Assembly: GCA_900549895.1 (NCBI GenBank)
Contig: URQG01000032.1
Span: 1 to 12,402, forward strand
Direction: 5' to 3'
Length of the DNA: 12,402 nt
DNA from: an uncultured Lachnobacterium sp.
Lineage (GTDB): Bacteria; Bacillota; Clostridia; Lachnospirales; Lachnospiraceae
Part shown: one piece after another, positions 1 to 6,584 of the stretch
Layout of the letters: each line of letters begins with the position of its first letter
Position numbering within the stretch: the first letter of the stretch is position 1
The notes under the pieces: generated by a model
Seen by the model: the letters and a program-made list of their open reading frames with translations, nothing else
The model's database searches: none
Told to the model about the DNA's origin: nothing
Made by a program: the position numbers and the translations under genes

Positions 1-36
1 GAATGTGGATAAAAATAATATGAAAATAAAATAAGA

Positions 37-64
37 CATATCGTATACATTACAGGCATATATT
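37..64 (+). promoter_or_regulatory. Candidate sigma-E-like (mother-cell) promoter for spmAB
   Basis: Two overlapping matches to the sigma-E -10 box (CATACAnT) are visible. CATATATT at 57-64 has ACATATC as a possible -35 at 37-43, with 16 nt between the ATA core and the -10. TATACATT at 44-51 has an ATA at 26-28. spmAB is known from Bacillus to be transcribed in the mother cell, so this fits. The area is very AT-rich, so chance matches are easy, and no sigma-A site stands out. In known genomes spmAB can also be read from an upstream gene, which would lie outside this window. Confidence 0.33.
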
Positions 65-108
65 GTAAAAAATTGGGTCAGATTTTTCATGAGACGGGGA
101 GAAAAAGC

Positions 109-699
109 ATGAATTATCTATGGGGTGGAATGATGGTTGTCGGAGTTGTCTATGCGGTGTTGACCGGCAATCTGGATGCGGTAACGGAGCAGGCGCTTGT
201 GTCGGCAAAAGAAGCGATCAGTCTCTGCCTTACTATGGCTGGTGCGATGGCATTCTGGGTCGGAATCATGCGGATCGCGGAGCGTGCGGGAATGATCGAG
301 CGGGCGGCACAGCGGATGGGACCGCTTCTTACGTTCCTTTTTCCGTCGGTACCGAAATCCGGCAAGGCGCGCACACAGATTGCGTCAAATATTGTTGCAA
401 ATGTATTGGGACTTGGATGGGCCGCAACACCGGCAGGGTTATCGGCGATGAAGGAGTTACGAAAGCTCGAGGCCGATACGGGGCAGGCAACAGATGCAAT
501 GTGTGACTTTCTTATATTGAATATATCATCGCTTCAATTAATTCCGGTCAATATCATCGCGTATCGGAATCAGTACGGATCGGTATCTCCGGCATCTATT
601 ATCGGACCTGCAATCCTCGCGACGTGTGCATCGACCGGGGCAGCAGTTGTGTTTATCAAAATAAGGCAGTTGTTCGGACGACATAGGTTGCAGAGTTGA
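109..699 (+). CDS. spmA: Spore maturation protein A (SpmA)
   Basis: A 196-residue polytopic membrane protein of the nucleoside-recognition/Gate family. With SpmB it is needed for full dehydration and heat resistance of the spore core in Bacillus and Clostridium; the transported substrate is not known. Family signatures seen are FWVGIMRIAERAGMIERAA (about residues 48-66) and NVLGLGWAATPAGLSAM (about 98-114), with hydrophobic segments at the N-terminus, around 35-55 and at the C-terminus. I chose the ATG at 109 because GGGGAG lies 8-13 nt upstream and the length equals that of Bacillus SpmA. The frame also opens from a TTG at 73 with no proper ribosome binding site. The stop overlaps the spmB leader and the two genes are coupled. 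The W in GLGWAATP sits where I remember Asn in some homologues; I could not check this. Confidence 0.9.
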   Translation: MNYLWGGMMVVGVVYAVLTGNLDAVTEQALVSAKEAISLCLTMAGAMAFWVGIMRIAERAGMIERAAQRMGPLLTFLFPSVPKSGKARTQIASNIVANVLGLGWAATPAGLSAMKELRKLEADTGQATDAMCDFLILNISSLQLIPVNIIAYRNQYGSVSPASIIGPAILATCASTGAAVVFIKIRQLFGRHRLQS

Positions 700-722
700 T
701 TGAAGAAAAGGGGAGGAACAGC

Positions 723-1253
723 ATGCACATGATCATGTTTATATCCAAGGCAGCAATTCCGTTTATCATTCTGTTTATTGTTGGAAACGGTTTGCTTCGC
801 CGTCAGCGAGTGTACGAGGATTTTCTTGATGGTGCGAAAAGCGGTGTGAGGACAGTTGTGGAGATAATGCCAACGCTTGTCGGGCTGATGGTTGCAGTGG
901 GAATCCTACGTGCGTCGGGTTTTCTGGATTTTCTGTCGGATCTTCTTACAAGAGGAATGGCATTTCTGCATTTTCCAACAGAACTTGTTCCGCTTGCAAT
1001 TGTGAAAATGTTTTCCTCATCTGCCGCAACCGGCCTGCTTCTTGATCTATATAAGACACATGGGACGGATTCCGTGATCGGATTGGCGGCATCGATCATG
1101 CTCAGCAGTACGGAGACGATCTTTTATACCATGTCCATTTACTTTATGTCTGTGAAAGTTAAGAAAACGCGATACACTTTGGCAGGGGCTCTTATTGCAA
1201 CACTGGTCGGAATTGTGGCATCGGTAATGCTGGCACAGATGGGGGTATGCTAA
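723..1253 (+). CDS. spmB: Spore maturation protein B (SpmB)
   Basis: A 176-residue membrane protein, partner of SpmA, close to the usual ~178 residues. Recognisable family blocks are VYEDFLDGAKSGVRTVVEIMP (abridged here; residues about 25-45), LVGLMVAVGILRASGFLDF, and the C-terminal DSVIGLAASIMLSSTETIFY, which matches the GS-D-S-IG-AS-M--ST-T-FY pattern of the family. The start at 723 has GGGAGG at 711-716, 6 nt upstream. Alternative in-frame ATGs at 729 and 735 are less well placed. The gene begins 23 nt after the spmA stop, so the two form an operon. Known role: with SpmA, spore core dehydration in the forespore/mother-cell membranes. The biochemical activity is unknown. No U-rich terminator follows; the next 140 bases are the upstream region of the chemoreceptor gene. 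Confidence 0.9.
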   Translation: MHMIMFISKAAIPFIILFIVGNGLLRRQRVYEDFLDGAKSGVRTVVEIMPTLVGLMVAVGILRASGFLDFLSDLLTRGMAFLHFPTELVPLAIVKMFSSSAATGLLLDLYKTHGTDSVIGLAASIMLSSTETIFYTMSIYFMSVKVKKTRYTLAGALIATLVGIVASVMLAQMGVC

Positions 1254-1312
1254 AATTTGTGCAAAATTTATAGAAATTTGGTGGAAATTAGCAAAGAAGA
1301 ACATGGAAATTA
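1253..1312. promoter_or_regulatory. Helically phased AAATT boxes (possible curved DNA)
   Basis: AAATT tracts begin at 1253, 1264, 1274, 1285 and 1307, i.e. at steps of 11, 10, 11 and 22 bp, close to one or two helical turns. Short AAA tracts at 1293 and 1315 partly fill the missing phase. Tracts of this type, repeated in phase with the helix, are known to bend DNA. The block lies directly upstream of the chemoreceptor promoter, where curved DNA or UP-type A/T tracts can help RNA polymerase or a nucleoid protein bind. Curvature here is inferred, not measured. Confidence 0.5.
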
Positions 1313-1326
1313 GCAAAGAGGAACAA
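1283..1326. repeat. 22-bp tandem direct repeat, two copies
   Basis: Copy 1 is 1283-1304 and copy 2 is 1305-1326. Both start GGAAATTAGCAAAGA and end with a GAACA-like segment; they differ only at two positions (A/G at the 16th base and the last base). The unit length equals two helical turns and the array ends 3 bp before the -35 box of the chemoreceptor promoter. It may be a paired activator site or simply a slippage duplication. Confidence 0.85.
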
Positions 1327-1329
1327 AGA

Positions 1330-1358
1330 TTGACCAAGAAGTTGTGAAGTGATAAAAT
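1330..1358 (+). promoter_or_regulatory. Sigma-A promoter of the chemoreceptor gene
   Basis: TTGACC at 1330-1335 and TAAAAT at 1353-1358 are separated by exactly 17 nt. Each box matches five of six consensus bases. Transcription should begin near 1365, about 30 nt before the start codon. Chemoreceptors in this group are often under the motility sigma factor (sigma-D/28), but I see no TAAA-N15-CGATA-type site here, which suggests housekeeping expression. Confidence 0.7.
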
Positions 1359-1395
1359 CAAAATAGTACGGATGTTCAAGATAAGGGGGTACGTT

Positions 1396-3183
1396 ATGAA
1401 AAACTTAAAAGTAAGAACCAAGATGACACTTATCGCGATTCTGGTTGCATTTCTGGCATTCGCAGCGTGTTTTCTCTCATTAATCGGAATGCGGCAGATA
1501 AAGCAGAAGTCATTGGACACGCTGGAGACTTCTATCCGTGAAAACTATGATGCGACGATCAAGGATCAGGTTGGCGTTGTCATGTCGTTATTGTCAGAGA
1601 TTAATGATCAATATAAAGCGGGTGTTTTTGCATCGCTGGATGAGGCAAAAGACGTAGCAGCAGAGGAAGTACGTCAGATGCGTTACGGAGATTCCGGATA
1701 TTTCTGGGTTGATACATCTACCGGAACCAATGTGGTACTTCTTGGAGGTGACTCAGAAGGAACCAATCGTATGGAGGCCAAGGACGGCAACGGATTTCAG
1801 ATGGTTAAGGAGATCATCCGTGTTGCTGTAGAAGATGGCGGAGGATATGTTGATTATGTGTATCCGAAGGAAGGCGAGACAGAATCTTCTCCGAAGAGAT
1901 CATACAGCGAATATTTTGAGCCATTTGACTGGGTTGTCGGAACCGGTAATTATACAGACTATATTGATGATGAAGTGGCTGCAAAAGAAGAAGAATTTGC
2001 GGCTTACGTAACGAGCAAGATGACAGCGCTGATTGGAGCATGTTTTGTGCTTCTGGTGATCGTCGGGGTATTGGTTACATTGATTGCGGTTGATATCATT
2101 CATTCAGTAAGGAATCTATCGAAAAGTATTAACATTATTGCAGAAGGTGATTTTGTTCAGAAAGTTCCGAAGAAGCTGGTCAATCGCAAGGATGATTTCG
2201 GAAATCTTGCAAAGACGCTGGAAGGCATGCGGCATTCGCTGAGAGGTCTTTTGGCACAGGTTAAGAATGAATCGGTTAACATTGATAATGTGGTTGAAAA
2301 CATTGACGCAAATGTATTCACGCTCAACAGTGAGATTGAGGATGTATCCGCAACAACGGAAGAGCTTGCCGCAAGTACCGAGGAGACGGCAGCTTCCGCA
2401 GATCAGATCAACAGTATGACGCAGCAGATCGATGATGCGGCGCGTGAGATCGCGACACGTGCACAGGAAGGTGCAACCGAAGCGGAAGATATTCATTCAC
2501 GTGCATCACAGACGAAAACCAATGCGGTTGAGAATCGACAGAAGATGGAGCAGGTACAGAAAGAAATACGAAGCAGTCTGCAAAAAGCATTGGAGGATGC
2601 AAAGGTTGTTGAACAGATCGGTATTCTTGCGGATTCGATTTTGACGATTACAGGACAGACCAATCTGTTGGCACTCAATGCTTCCATCGAAGCAGCGCGT
2701 GCAGGCGATGCAGGACGTGGATTTGCAGTTGTGGCAGAAGAAATCAGAGTATTGGCGGAACAGTCACAGGAAGCGGTTGCAAATATTCAGTCAGTGACAG
2801 AGAATGTGAATCTTGCAGTCGGAAATCTTGCGAATGATTCCAATCGCCTGCTTGATTTTGTAGATAAGGATGTTGTCGCAAGCTTTGATATCTTTGAGAA
2901 GATGGCGGACGACTATAATGAAGATGCTACGAAGATCAACGAATTGGTATCTAATTTTAGTGCAACATCGGAAGAATTATTAGCGTCCCTCAACAGTATT
3001 TCTGAAGCAATCGATGGAATTACGCAGGCTTCCAATGACAGTGCTGCCGGAACAACGAATATTGCACAGAAGACGGTATCCATTGTAAACGAATCAGCGG
3101 AAGTTATGAAGAGTGCGAAGGCTGCGGAACAATCAGCAGAGGAACTTCGTAAGAATGTGAATAATTTCAAGATTGGTGAATAA
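1396..3183 (+). CDS. Methyl-accepting chemotaxis protein, sCache_2 sensor
   Basis: A 595-residue transmembrane chemoreceptor that feeds CheW/CheA to bias the flagellar motor. Order: TM1 about 10-32; extracellular single-Cache (sCache_2-like) domain about 35-200, with the typical RYGDSGYFWV and WVVGTGNYTDYI blocks; TM2 about 210-236; HAMP about 236-288; cytoplasmic coiled-coil signalling domain to 590. The conserved hairpin tip is at about 419-452 (GQTNLLALNASIEAARAGD followed by GRGFAVVAEEIR). There is no C-terminal CheR-tethering pentapeptide; it ends FKIGE. The start at 1396 follows AAGGGGG at 1383-1389; an in-frame ATG at 1372 lacks this spacing. sCache_2 domains in other receptors often bind small organic acids, but the ligand here cannot be read from sequence. 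It is a single-gene unit with its own promoter and a following hairpin, and no other che gene is in the window. Confidence 0.93.
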   Translation: MKNLKVRTKMTLIAILVAFLAFAACFLSLIGMRQIKQKSLDTLETSIRENYDATIKDQVGVVMSLLSEINDQYKAGVFASLDEAKDVAAEEVRQMRYGDSGYFWVDTSTGTNVVLLGGDSEGTNRMEAKDGNGFQMVKEIIRVAVEDGGGYVDYVYPKEGETESSPKRSYSEYFEPFDWVVGTGNYTDYIDDEVAAKEEEFAAYVTSKMTALIGACFVLLVIVGVLVTLIAVDIIHSVRNLSKSINIIAEGDFVQKVPKKLVNRKDDFGNLAKTLEGMRHSLRGLLAQVKNESVNIDNVVENIDANVFTLNSEIEDVSATTEELAASTEETAASADQINSMTQQIDDAAREIATRAQEGATEAEDIHSRASQTKTNAVENRQKMEQVQKEIRSSLQKALEDAKVVEQIGILADSILTITGQTNLLALNASIEAARAGDAGRGFAVVAEEIRVLAEQSQEAVANIQSVTENVNLAVGNLANDSNRLLDFVDKDVVASFDIFEKMADDYNEDATKINELVSNFSATSEELLASLNSISEAIDGITQASNDSAAGTTNIAQKTVSIVNESAEVMKSAKAAEQSAEELRKNVNNFKIGE

Positions 3184-3210
3184 ACTGTATTATAACAAGT
3201 GATGTTAGGA

Positions 3211-3239
3211 ATGGGGATGCTCCTTGGGAGTGTCCCCAT
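3211..3239 (+). terminator. Strong hairpin after the chemoreceptor gene
   Basis: ATGGGGATGCTCC pairs with GGGAGTGTCCCCAT around a 3-nt loop. The 13-bp stem is broken only by two G-T wobbles. It starts 27 nt after the stop codon. There is no T-run behind it, so it may act as a weak or Rho-assisted terminator or as a 3' mRNA-stabilising structure. It separates the chemoreceptor from the tRNA promoter. Confidence 0.5.
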
Positions 3240-3271
3240 CATAGTAATCACGAATGGATTGACAGATAGAG

Positions 3272-3300
3272 TTGACTTTTGGTGATAAGAGAACTATAAT
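3272..3300 (+). promoter_or_regulatory. Sigma-A promoter of tRNA-fMet
   Basis: TTGACT at 3272-3277 and a perfect TATAAT at 3295-3300 with a 17-nt spacer. The predicted start near 3307 is only about 5 nt before the tRNA 5' end, giving a very short leader for RNase P. A second TTGACA at 3259-3264 is 13 nt further upstream and too far away to pair with this -10 box. Confidence 0.85.
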
Positions 3301-3311
3301 ATATGCGTTGA

Positions 3312-3385
3312 CGCGGGATGGAGCAGTCTGGAAGCTCGTCGGGCTCATAACCCGAAGGTCACAGGTTCAAATCCTGTTCCCGCAA
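3312..3385 (+). tRNA. Initiator tRNA-fMet (CAT)
   Basis: A full cloverleaf of 74 nt. The acceptor strands are CGCGGGA (3312-3318) and TCCCGCA (3378-3384), with A3385 as discriminator. The D stem is GAGC/GCTC. The anticodon arm is TCGGG-CTCATAA-CCCGA with CAT at 3346-3348, and the T loop is GGTTCAAATCC. Two features mark it as the initiator rather than an elongator: the unpaired C1-A72 end (C3312 against A3384) and the three G-C pairs next to the anticodon loop (GGG/CCC). The 3' CCA is not encoded; the DNA reads CTA, so tRNA nucleotidyltransferase must add it. It stands alone between its own promoter and terminator. Confidence 0.95.
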
Positions 3386-3387
3386 CT

Positions 3388-3422
3388 ATAGACTATATTC
3401 CGCGGAATATGGTCTATTTTTT
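3388..3422 (+). terminator. Rho-independent terminator of tRNA-fMet
   Basis: ATAGACTATATTC pairs with GAATATGGTCTAT around a CGCG loop, with a single T-G wobble, and runs straight into TTTTTT at 3417-3422. The stem begins 3 nt after the mature tRNA 3' end. Confidence 0.9.
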
Positions 3423-3427
3423 CTATT

Positions 3428-3462
3428 CAAGGAAAATCCTTGTGAGCAGCAGTTGTATACAA
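3428..3462. promoter_or_regulatory. Two small palindromes upstream of ktrB (candidate operators)
   Basis: CAAGGA-AAA-TCCTTG at 3428-3442 is a perfect 6-bp inverted repeat, and TTGTATACAA at 3453-3462 is a perfect 10-bp palindrome. They are the only obvious structure in the 58 bases between the tRNA terminator and the ktrB start. The space is too short for a ydaO-type c-di-AMP riboswitch. TATACA at 3456-3461 could serve as a -10 box but has no good -35, so the ktrB promoter is not resolved. Confidence 0.35.
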
Positions 3463-3480
3463 AATGAATGAGGATAGAGA

Positions 3481-4836
3481 ATGAACGGCCTTTTTGAGAG
3501 ACATGGTTACCATCGGTTGAATCAGGTGCAGTACATTGCACTTGGTTTCTTCTTTATTATATTGGCGGGAAGCCTGATACTGACGCTTCCGATCGCATCG
3601 CAAAGCGGAGAGTGGACGCCTTTTTTGGATTCCATGTTTACGGCGACCAGCGCCACCTGTGTGACGGGACTGGTCGTATATGATACATTTACACATTGGA
3701 ATGTGTTTGGGCAACTTGTAATTCTTCTTTTGATCCAGATCGGAGGACTCGGATTCATCACGGTCGGAGTCGGATTTTCGATGGCATTCCGGCGCAGGAT
3801 TGGTCTGCGGCAGAGAGATCTTTTAAAAGAAAGTATCAATGCAATGGAGATCGGTGGAATTGTAAAGCTTTCGCGCAAGATCTTTATCGGAACGGCATTG
3901 TGTGAAGGCGTGGGAGCGCTGCTTCTTGCAACGCGTTTTATTCCGGAGTTTGGTCTGGTAAAAGGCATCTATTACAGTATATTCCATGCAATATCGGCTT
4001 TCTGTAATGCCGGATTTGATCTGATGGGCGGGCAGCAGCCGTATGCTTCATTTACTGCATATGCAACGGATCCGGTGATCAACATTACGCTTATGCTTTT
4101 GATCATTGTCGGAGGACTTGGATTTGTTGTGTGGAGTGATGTTGTATCGAAGCGATTTCGCTGGAAAAATTATTGTCTGCACACGAAGATGGTCATTTCC
4201 GTGACGCTGCTCCTTATTTTTGGAGGCGCACTGTTTTTATTCCTGTTTGAGCAGGGTGGAACGATAAGTGGGATGTCAACGGGGGATCAGATCCTGGCAT
4301 CGCTTTTTGGTTCGGTGACAGCACGTACCGCAGGTTTTAATACCGTTGATACCGGTGCTTTGCAGCCGGAGAGTAAGCTTTTGACGATTGCGTTAATGTT
4401 CATCGGAGGAAGTCCGGGATCTACCGCAGGTGGTGTCAAGACAACAACGATCGCAGTTATTTTAATCTATGTGGTTTCGAATCTGCGCGGAGAGAGCGGA
4501 TGTAACGTATTTCATCGCAGGATCGGAGACGAAGTCATCAAGAGGGCAAGTATGGTATTTTGTCTGAATCTGTTTTTGGGACTGACCAGTGTGACCCTCA
4601 TTCTTGCAACAAGCAATTTGCACATGAGTGATGTGCTGTTTGAGGTGTATTCGGCGATCAGCACAGTTGGTATGACGACAGGAATTACGAGAGATCTCAA
4701 TGTGGTGGGACGCATTGTGATCATAATATTGATGTATTGCGGACGAATCGGCAGTATGACGTTCGCGTTGTCTTTGGTGGCAAAGCCTGAGGCGAAGGGC
4801 TTGTCGCTGCCGGAAGAGAAGATAACGATTGGGTAA
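3481..4836 (+). CDS. ktrB: KtrB-type K+ uptake channel subunit (TrkH/KtrB family)
   Basis: A 451-residue membrane protein and the ion-conducting subunit of a Ktr K+ uptake system, usually Na+-dependent and gated by a cytoplasmic KtrA ring. All four pore-loop repeats of the family are visible: TATSATCVTGLVV (54-66), HAISAFCNAGFDL (169-181), SVTARTAGFNTVDTGAL (278-294) and SAISTVGMTTGIT (391-403). Each carries the filter glycine. The gating-loop sequence IGGSPGSTAGGVK (308-320) is also present. The length matches KtrB (about 450) rather than the longer TrkH. The start at 3481 has GAGGA 6 nt upstream. The stop codon overlaps the ktrA ribosome binding site, and ktrA follows within 10 nt, so the subunits are coupled. 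Na+ dependence is family knowledge, not shown here. Confidence 0.92.
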   Translation: MNGLFERHGYHRLNQVQYIALGFFFIILAGSLILTLPIASQSGEWTPFLDSMFTATSATCVTGLVVYDTFTHWNVFGQLVILLLIQIGGLGFITVGVGFSMAFRRRIGLRQRDLLKESINAMEIGGIVKLSRKIFIGTALCEGVGALLLATRFIPEFGLVKGIYYSIFHAISAFCNAGFDLMGGQQPYASFTAYATDPVINITLMLLIIVGGLGFVVWSDVVSKRFRWKNYCLHTKMVISVTLLLIFGGALFLFLFEQGGTISGMSTGDQILASLFGSVTARTAGFNTVDTGALQPESKLLTIALMFIGGSPGSTAGGVKTTTIAVILIYVVSNLRGESGCNVFHRRIGDEVIKRASMVFCLNLFLGLTSVTLILATSNLHMSDVLFEVYSAISTVGMTTGITRDLNVVGRIVIIILMYCGRIGSMTFALSLVAKPEAKGLSLPEEKITIG

Positions 4837-4846
4837 GGAGGAAACC

Positions 4847-5497
4847 ATGAAATCAATCTTAATTATAGGAATGGGTAAATTCGGACATCATCTTTGTGAG
4901 AATCTGTTAAAGCTCGGAAATGATGTGATGGCGGTCGATATCAGCGAGGACAAAGTCGCAGATATGATTTATAAAGTAACGAACATTCAGATCGGAGACT
5001 GCACGAATCCGCAGGTGGTCAAAAGCCTTGGTGTTGGAAACTTTGATATTGTTTTTGTCTGTATCGGAAGTAATTTCCAGAACAGTCTTGAGGTTACCAG
5101 CCTGGTCAAAGAAATGGGCGCAATGCATGTGATCAGCAAGGCGAATCGAGACGTACATGCGAAGTTTCTGCTCCGAAATGGTGCGGATGAAGTCATCTAT
5201 CCGGATCGGGATATTGCGGTCAAGCTGGCGAAACGCTACAGCATTAATCATGTGTTTGATTACATTGAGTTGGATGATGAATATTCCATCTACGAGATTC
5301 CGTTGAAAAATGAGTGGATCGGTCATTCCATCATGGACTTAAATTTCCGTCAGGCCTACGGGGTAGACATCCTTGGTGTGAAAAAAGGCACCGAGATGCA
5401 TATTTCACCGTCTGCGGATTATGTATTTTCAGAGGGAGAGCATCTGATGATCCTGTCGAATCAGGAGTGCGCGTCCAAGTTATTAAAACAGATGTAA
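4847..5497 (+). CDS. ktrA: KtrA-type K+ uptake regulatory subunit (RCK domains)
   Basis: A 216-residue cytoplasmic gating subunit, the usual KtrA length. An N-terminal RCK_N Rossmann domain (1 to about 130) carries the nucleotide-binding GMGKFG (8-13) and an acidic residue D31 at the end of the second strand (VMAVD), as in proteins that bind NAD(H) or ATP/ADP. An RCK_C domain follows (about 135-216). In known systems an octameric KtrA ring opens or closes KtrB in response to ATP/ADP, and in several Firmicutes c-di-AMP binds RCK_C; the latter is not testable here. The start at 4847 is set by AAGGAGG at 4835-4841; a TTG at 4829 would lie inside ktrB and lacks a site. The next gene starts 13 nt after the stop. 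Confidence 0.93.
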   Translation: MKSILIIGMGKFGHHLCENLLKLGNDVMAVDISEDKVADMIYKVTNIQIGDCTNPQVVKSLGVGNFDIVFVCIGSNFQNSLEVTSLVKEMGAMHVISKANRDVHAKFLLRNGADEVIYPDRDIAVKLAKRYSINHVFDYIELDDEYSIYEIPLKNEWIGHSIMDLNFRQAYGVDILGVKKGTEMHISPSADYVFSEGEHLMILSNQECASKLLKQM

Positions 5498-5510
5498 CGG
5501 AGGTAGCGAA

Positions 5511-6233
5511 ATGGAAGCAGTTGAGCAGTTTTTGCAGTGGGTAAAAGAATCGGATAACATTGTCTTCTTTGGAGGTGCGGGTGTATCCACAGAAAGTGGA
5601 ATTCCGGATTTCCGAAGCGTGGACGGGCTTTATAATCAGAAGTATAAGTTCCCGCCGGAGACGATTTTAAGTCATACTTTTTATCGCAACAACCCGGAAG
5701 AATTCTATCGCTTTTACCGGGATAAAATGCTTTGTCTGGATGCAGAGCCAAATATCACGCATAAGAAGCTTGCAGAATTAGAGAAAGCAGGTAAGCTCAA
5801 AGGTATCGTGACACAGAATATTGACGGATTGCATCAGAAGGCGGGCAGCAAGAACGTCATGGAACTGCATGGAAGTGTGCTGCGCAATTATTGTGAGCGC
5901 TGTTATGAGCCGATGAGTGCAGAGGACATTCTGCATTCCGAGGGTGTGCCGAAATGTCCGGTGTGCGGCGGACCGGTGAAGCCGGATGTCGTACTATATG
6001 AGGAAGGGTTAAATCAGAAGACGCTGCAGGATGCGGTCTATTACATCAGTCATGCGGATATGCTGATTGTCGGAGGTACATCGCTTGCGGTCTATCCGGC
6101 AGCAGGTCTGATTGATTATTACAATGGAAACAAATTGGTCGTTATCAACAAGAGTGCGACACCGCGCGATAAGCAGGCGGATCTTCTGATCCAGCAGGGA
6201 CTTGGCAGCGTGTTCTCTCAGATCGAACTTTAA
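5511..6233 (+). CDS. NAD-dependent protein deacylase (sirtuin, Sir2 family)
   Basis: A 240-residue cytoplasmic enzyme that removes acyl groups from lysines, consuming NAD+ and giving nicotinamide and O-acyl-ADP-ribose. Seen in order: NAD-binding GAGVSTESGIPDFRS (22-36), TQNIDGLHQKAG (101-112), catalytic His120 in ELHGS, a complete zinc site Cys128, Cys131, Cys149, Cys152, and GGTSLAVYPAAGL (188-200). The length is that of a bare bacterial sirtuin catalytic core. The motifs resemble the class U/I forms of Firmicutes and Thermotoga; I do not see the Tyr/Arg pair that marks class III desuccinylases. GGAGGT at 5499-5504 precedes the start, and the gene follows ktrA with only 13 nt between, so it is probably co-transcribed with ktrBA. 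Confidence 0.93.
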   Translation: MEAVEQFLQWVKESDNIVFFGGAGVSTESGIPDFRSVDGLYNQKYKFPPETILSHTFYRNNPEEFYRFYRDKMLCLDAEPNITHKKLAELEKAGKLKGIVTQNIDGLHQKAGSKNVMELHGSVLRNYCERCYEPMSAEDILHSEGVPKCPVCGGPVKPDVVLYEEGLNQKTLQDAVYYISHADMLIVGGTSLAVYPAAGLIDYYNGNKLVVINKSATPRDKQADLLIQQGLGSVFSQIEL

Positions 6234-6268
6234 TTTGGAATATTCATAGAAAGGACGAGGAATCATCC

Positions 6269-6460
6269 ATGAATCAGTATCATTATGAAGTAGGGGATAT
6301 CGTAAAGTTAAAAAAGCCGCATCCTTGCGGCAGTAATGAGTGGGAGATCCTGCGCGTTGGTGCGGACTTTCGTCTGAAATGCATGGGCTGCGGACACCAG
6401 GTGATGGTGGCACGCAAACTTGTTGAGAAGAATACCCGTGGACTTCGCAAGCCGGAGTAA
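6269..6460 (+). CDS. DUF951 family small protein
   Basis: A 63-residue basic protein recognised as DUF951 from VGDIVKLKKPHPCGSNEW, then RLKCMGCGHQVMVAR and a basic C-terminus. Three cysteines (20, 38, 41), with the CxxCG knuckle, suggest metal or nucleic-acid binding in an SH3-like small barrel, but no function is established to my knowledge. The start has AAGGACGAGG at 6251-6260 as ribosome binding site. The family is often found next to rpsF or ychF in Firmicutes (B. subtilis YyzM, from memory), and here it sits just upstream of rpsF. The gap to the sirtuin stop is 35 nt, so it may be the last gene of the ktr unit; the rpsF promoter begins right after its stop. Confidence 0.85.
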   Translation: MNQYHYEVGDIVKLKKPHPCGSNEWEILRVGADFRLKCMGCGHQVMVARKLVEKNTRGLRKPE

Positions 6461-6477
6461 AAAGTTTGAAAAAAGGC

Positions 6478-6506
6478 TTGAAATACTGGGAAAAAGATGG
6501 TATAGT
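6478..6506 (+). promoter_or_regulatory. Sigma-A promoter of rpsF-ssb-rpsR
   Basis: TTGAAA at 6478-6483, a 17-nt spacer, and TATAGT at 6501-6506; each box has five of six consensus bases. The start is expected near 6513, giving a leader of about 70 nt. Another TTGAAA at 6466-6471 is out of register with this -10. Confidence 0.8.
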
Positions 6507-6536
6507 ATATCCTCGTGATAACTAATTTTTCCTTGT

Positions 6537-6555
6537 TCGCAGGCAGATCCTGCGA
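6537..6555 (+). promoter_or_regulatory. Leader hairpin before rpsF (possible S6:S18 autoregulation site)
   Basis: TCGCAGG pairs with CCTGCGA around a CAGAT loop (7-bp perfect stem) in the untranslated leader, about 12 nt before the AGGAGGT ribosome binding site. Many bacteria carry an S6:S18-binding RNA in this leader that controls the operon. I do not see that motif clearly enough to assign it, so this is only a candidate. Confidence 0.4.
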
Positions 6556-6584
6556 GCCAGAGACCAAAAGGAGGTAAAATTCGC

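Noticed and set aside
1047..1520. Minus-strand open frame of 157 codons across the spmB end and the chemoreceptor promoter
   Set aside because: It spans two genes and an AT-rich promoter region, has no ribosome binding site, and gives no recognisable protein.
2281..3180. Repetitive-looking segment in the chemoreceptor gene
   Set aside because: It reflects the seven-residue coiled-coil pattern (Ala, Glu, Ser) of the signalling domain, not a DNA repeat.
3423..3480. Possible c-di-AMP (ydaO) or K+-responsive riboswitch before ktrB
   Set aside because: Only 58 nt are available between the tRNA terminator and the start codon, and no conserved riboswitch core is seen.
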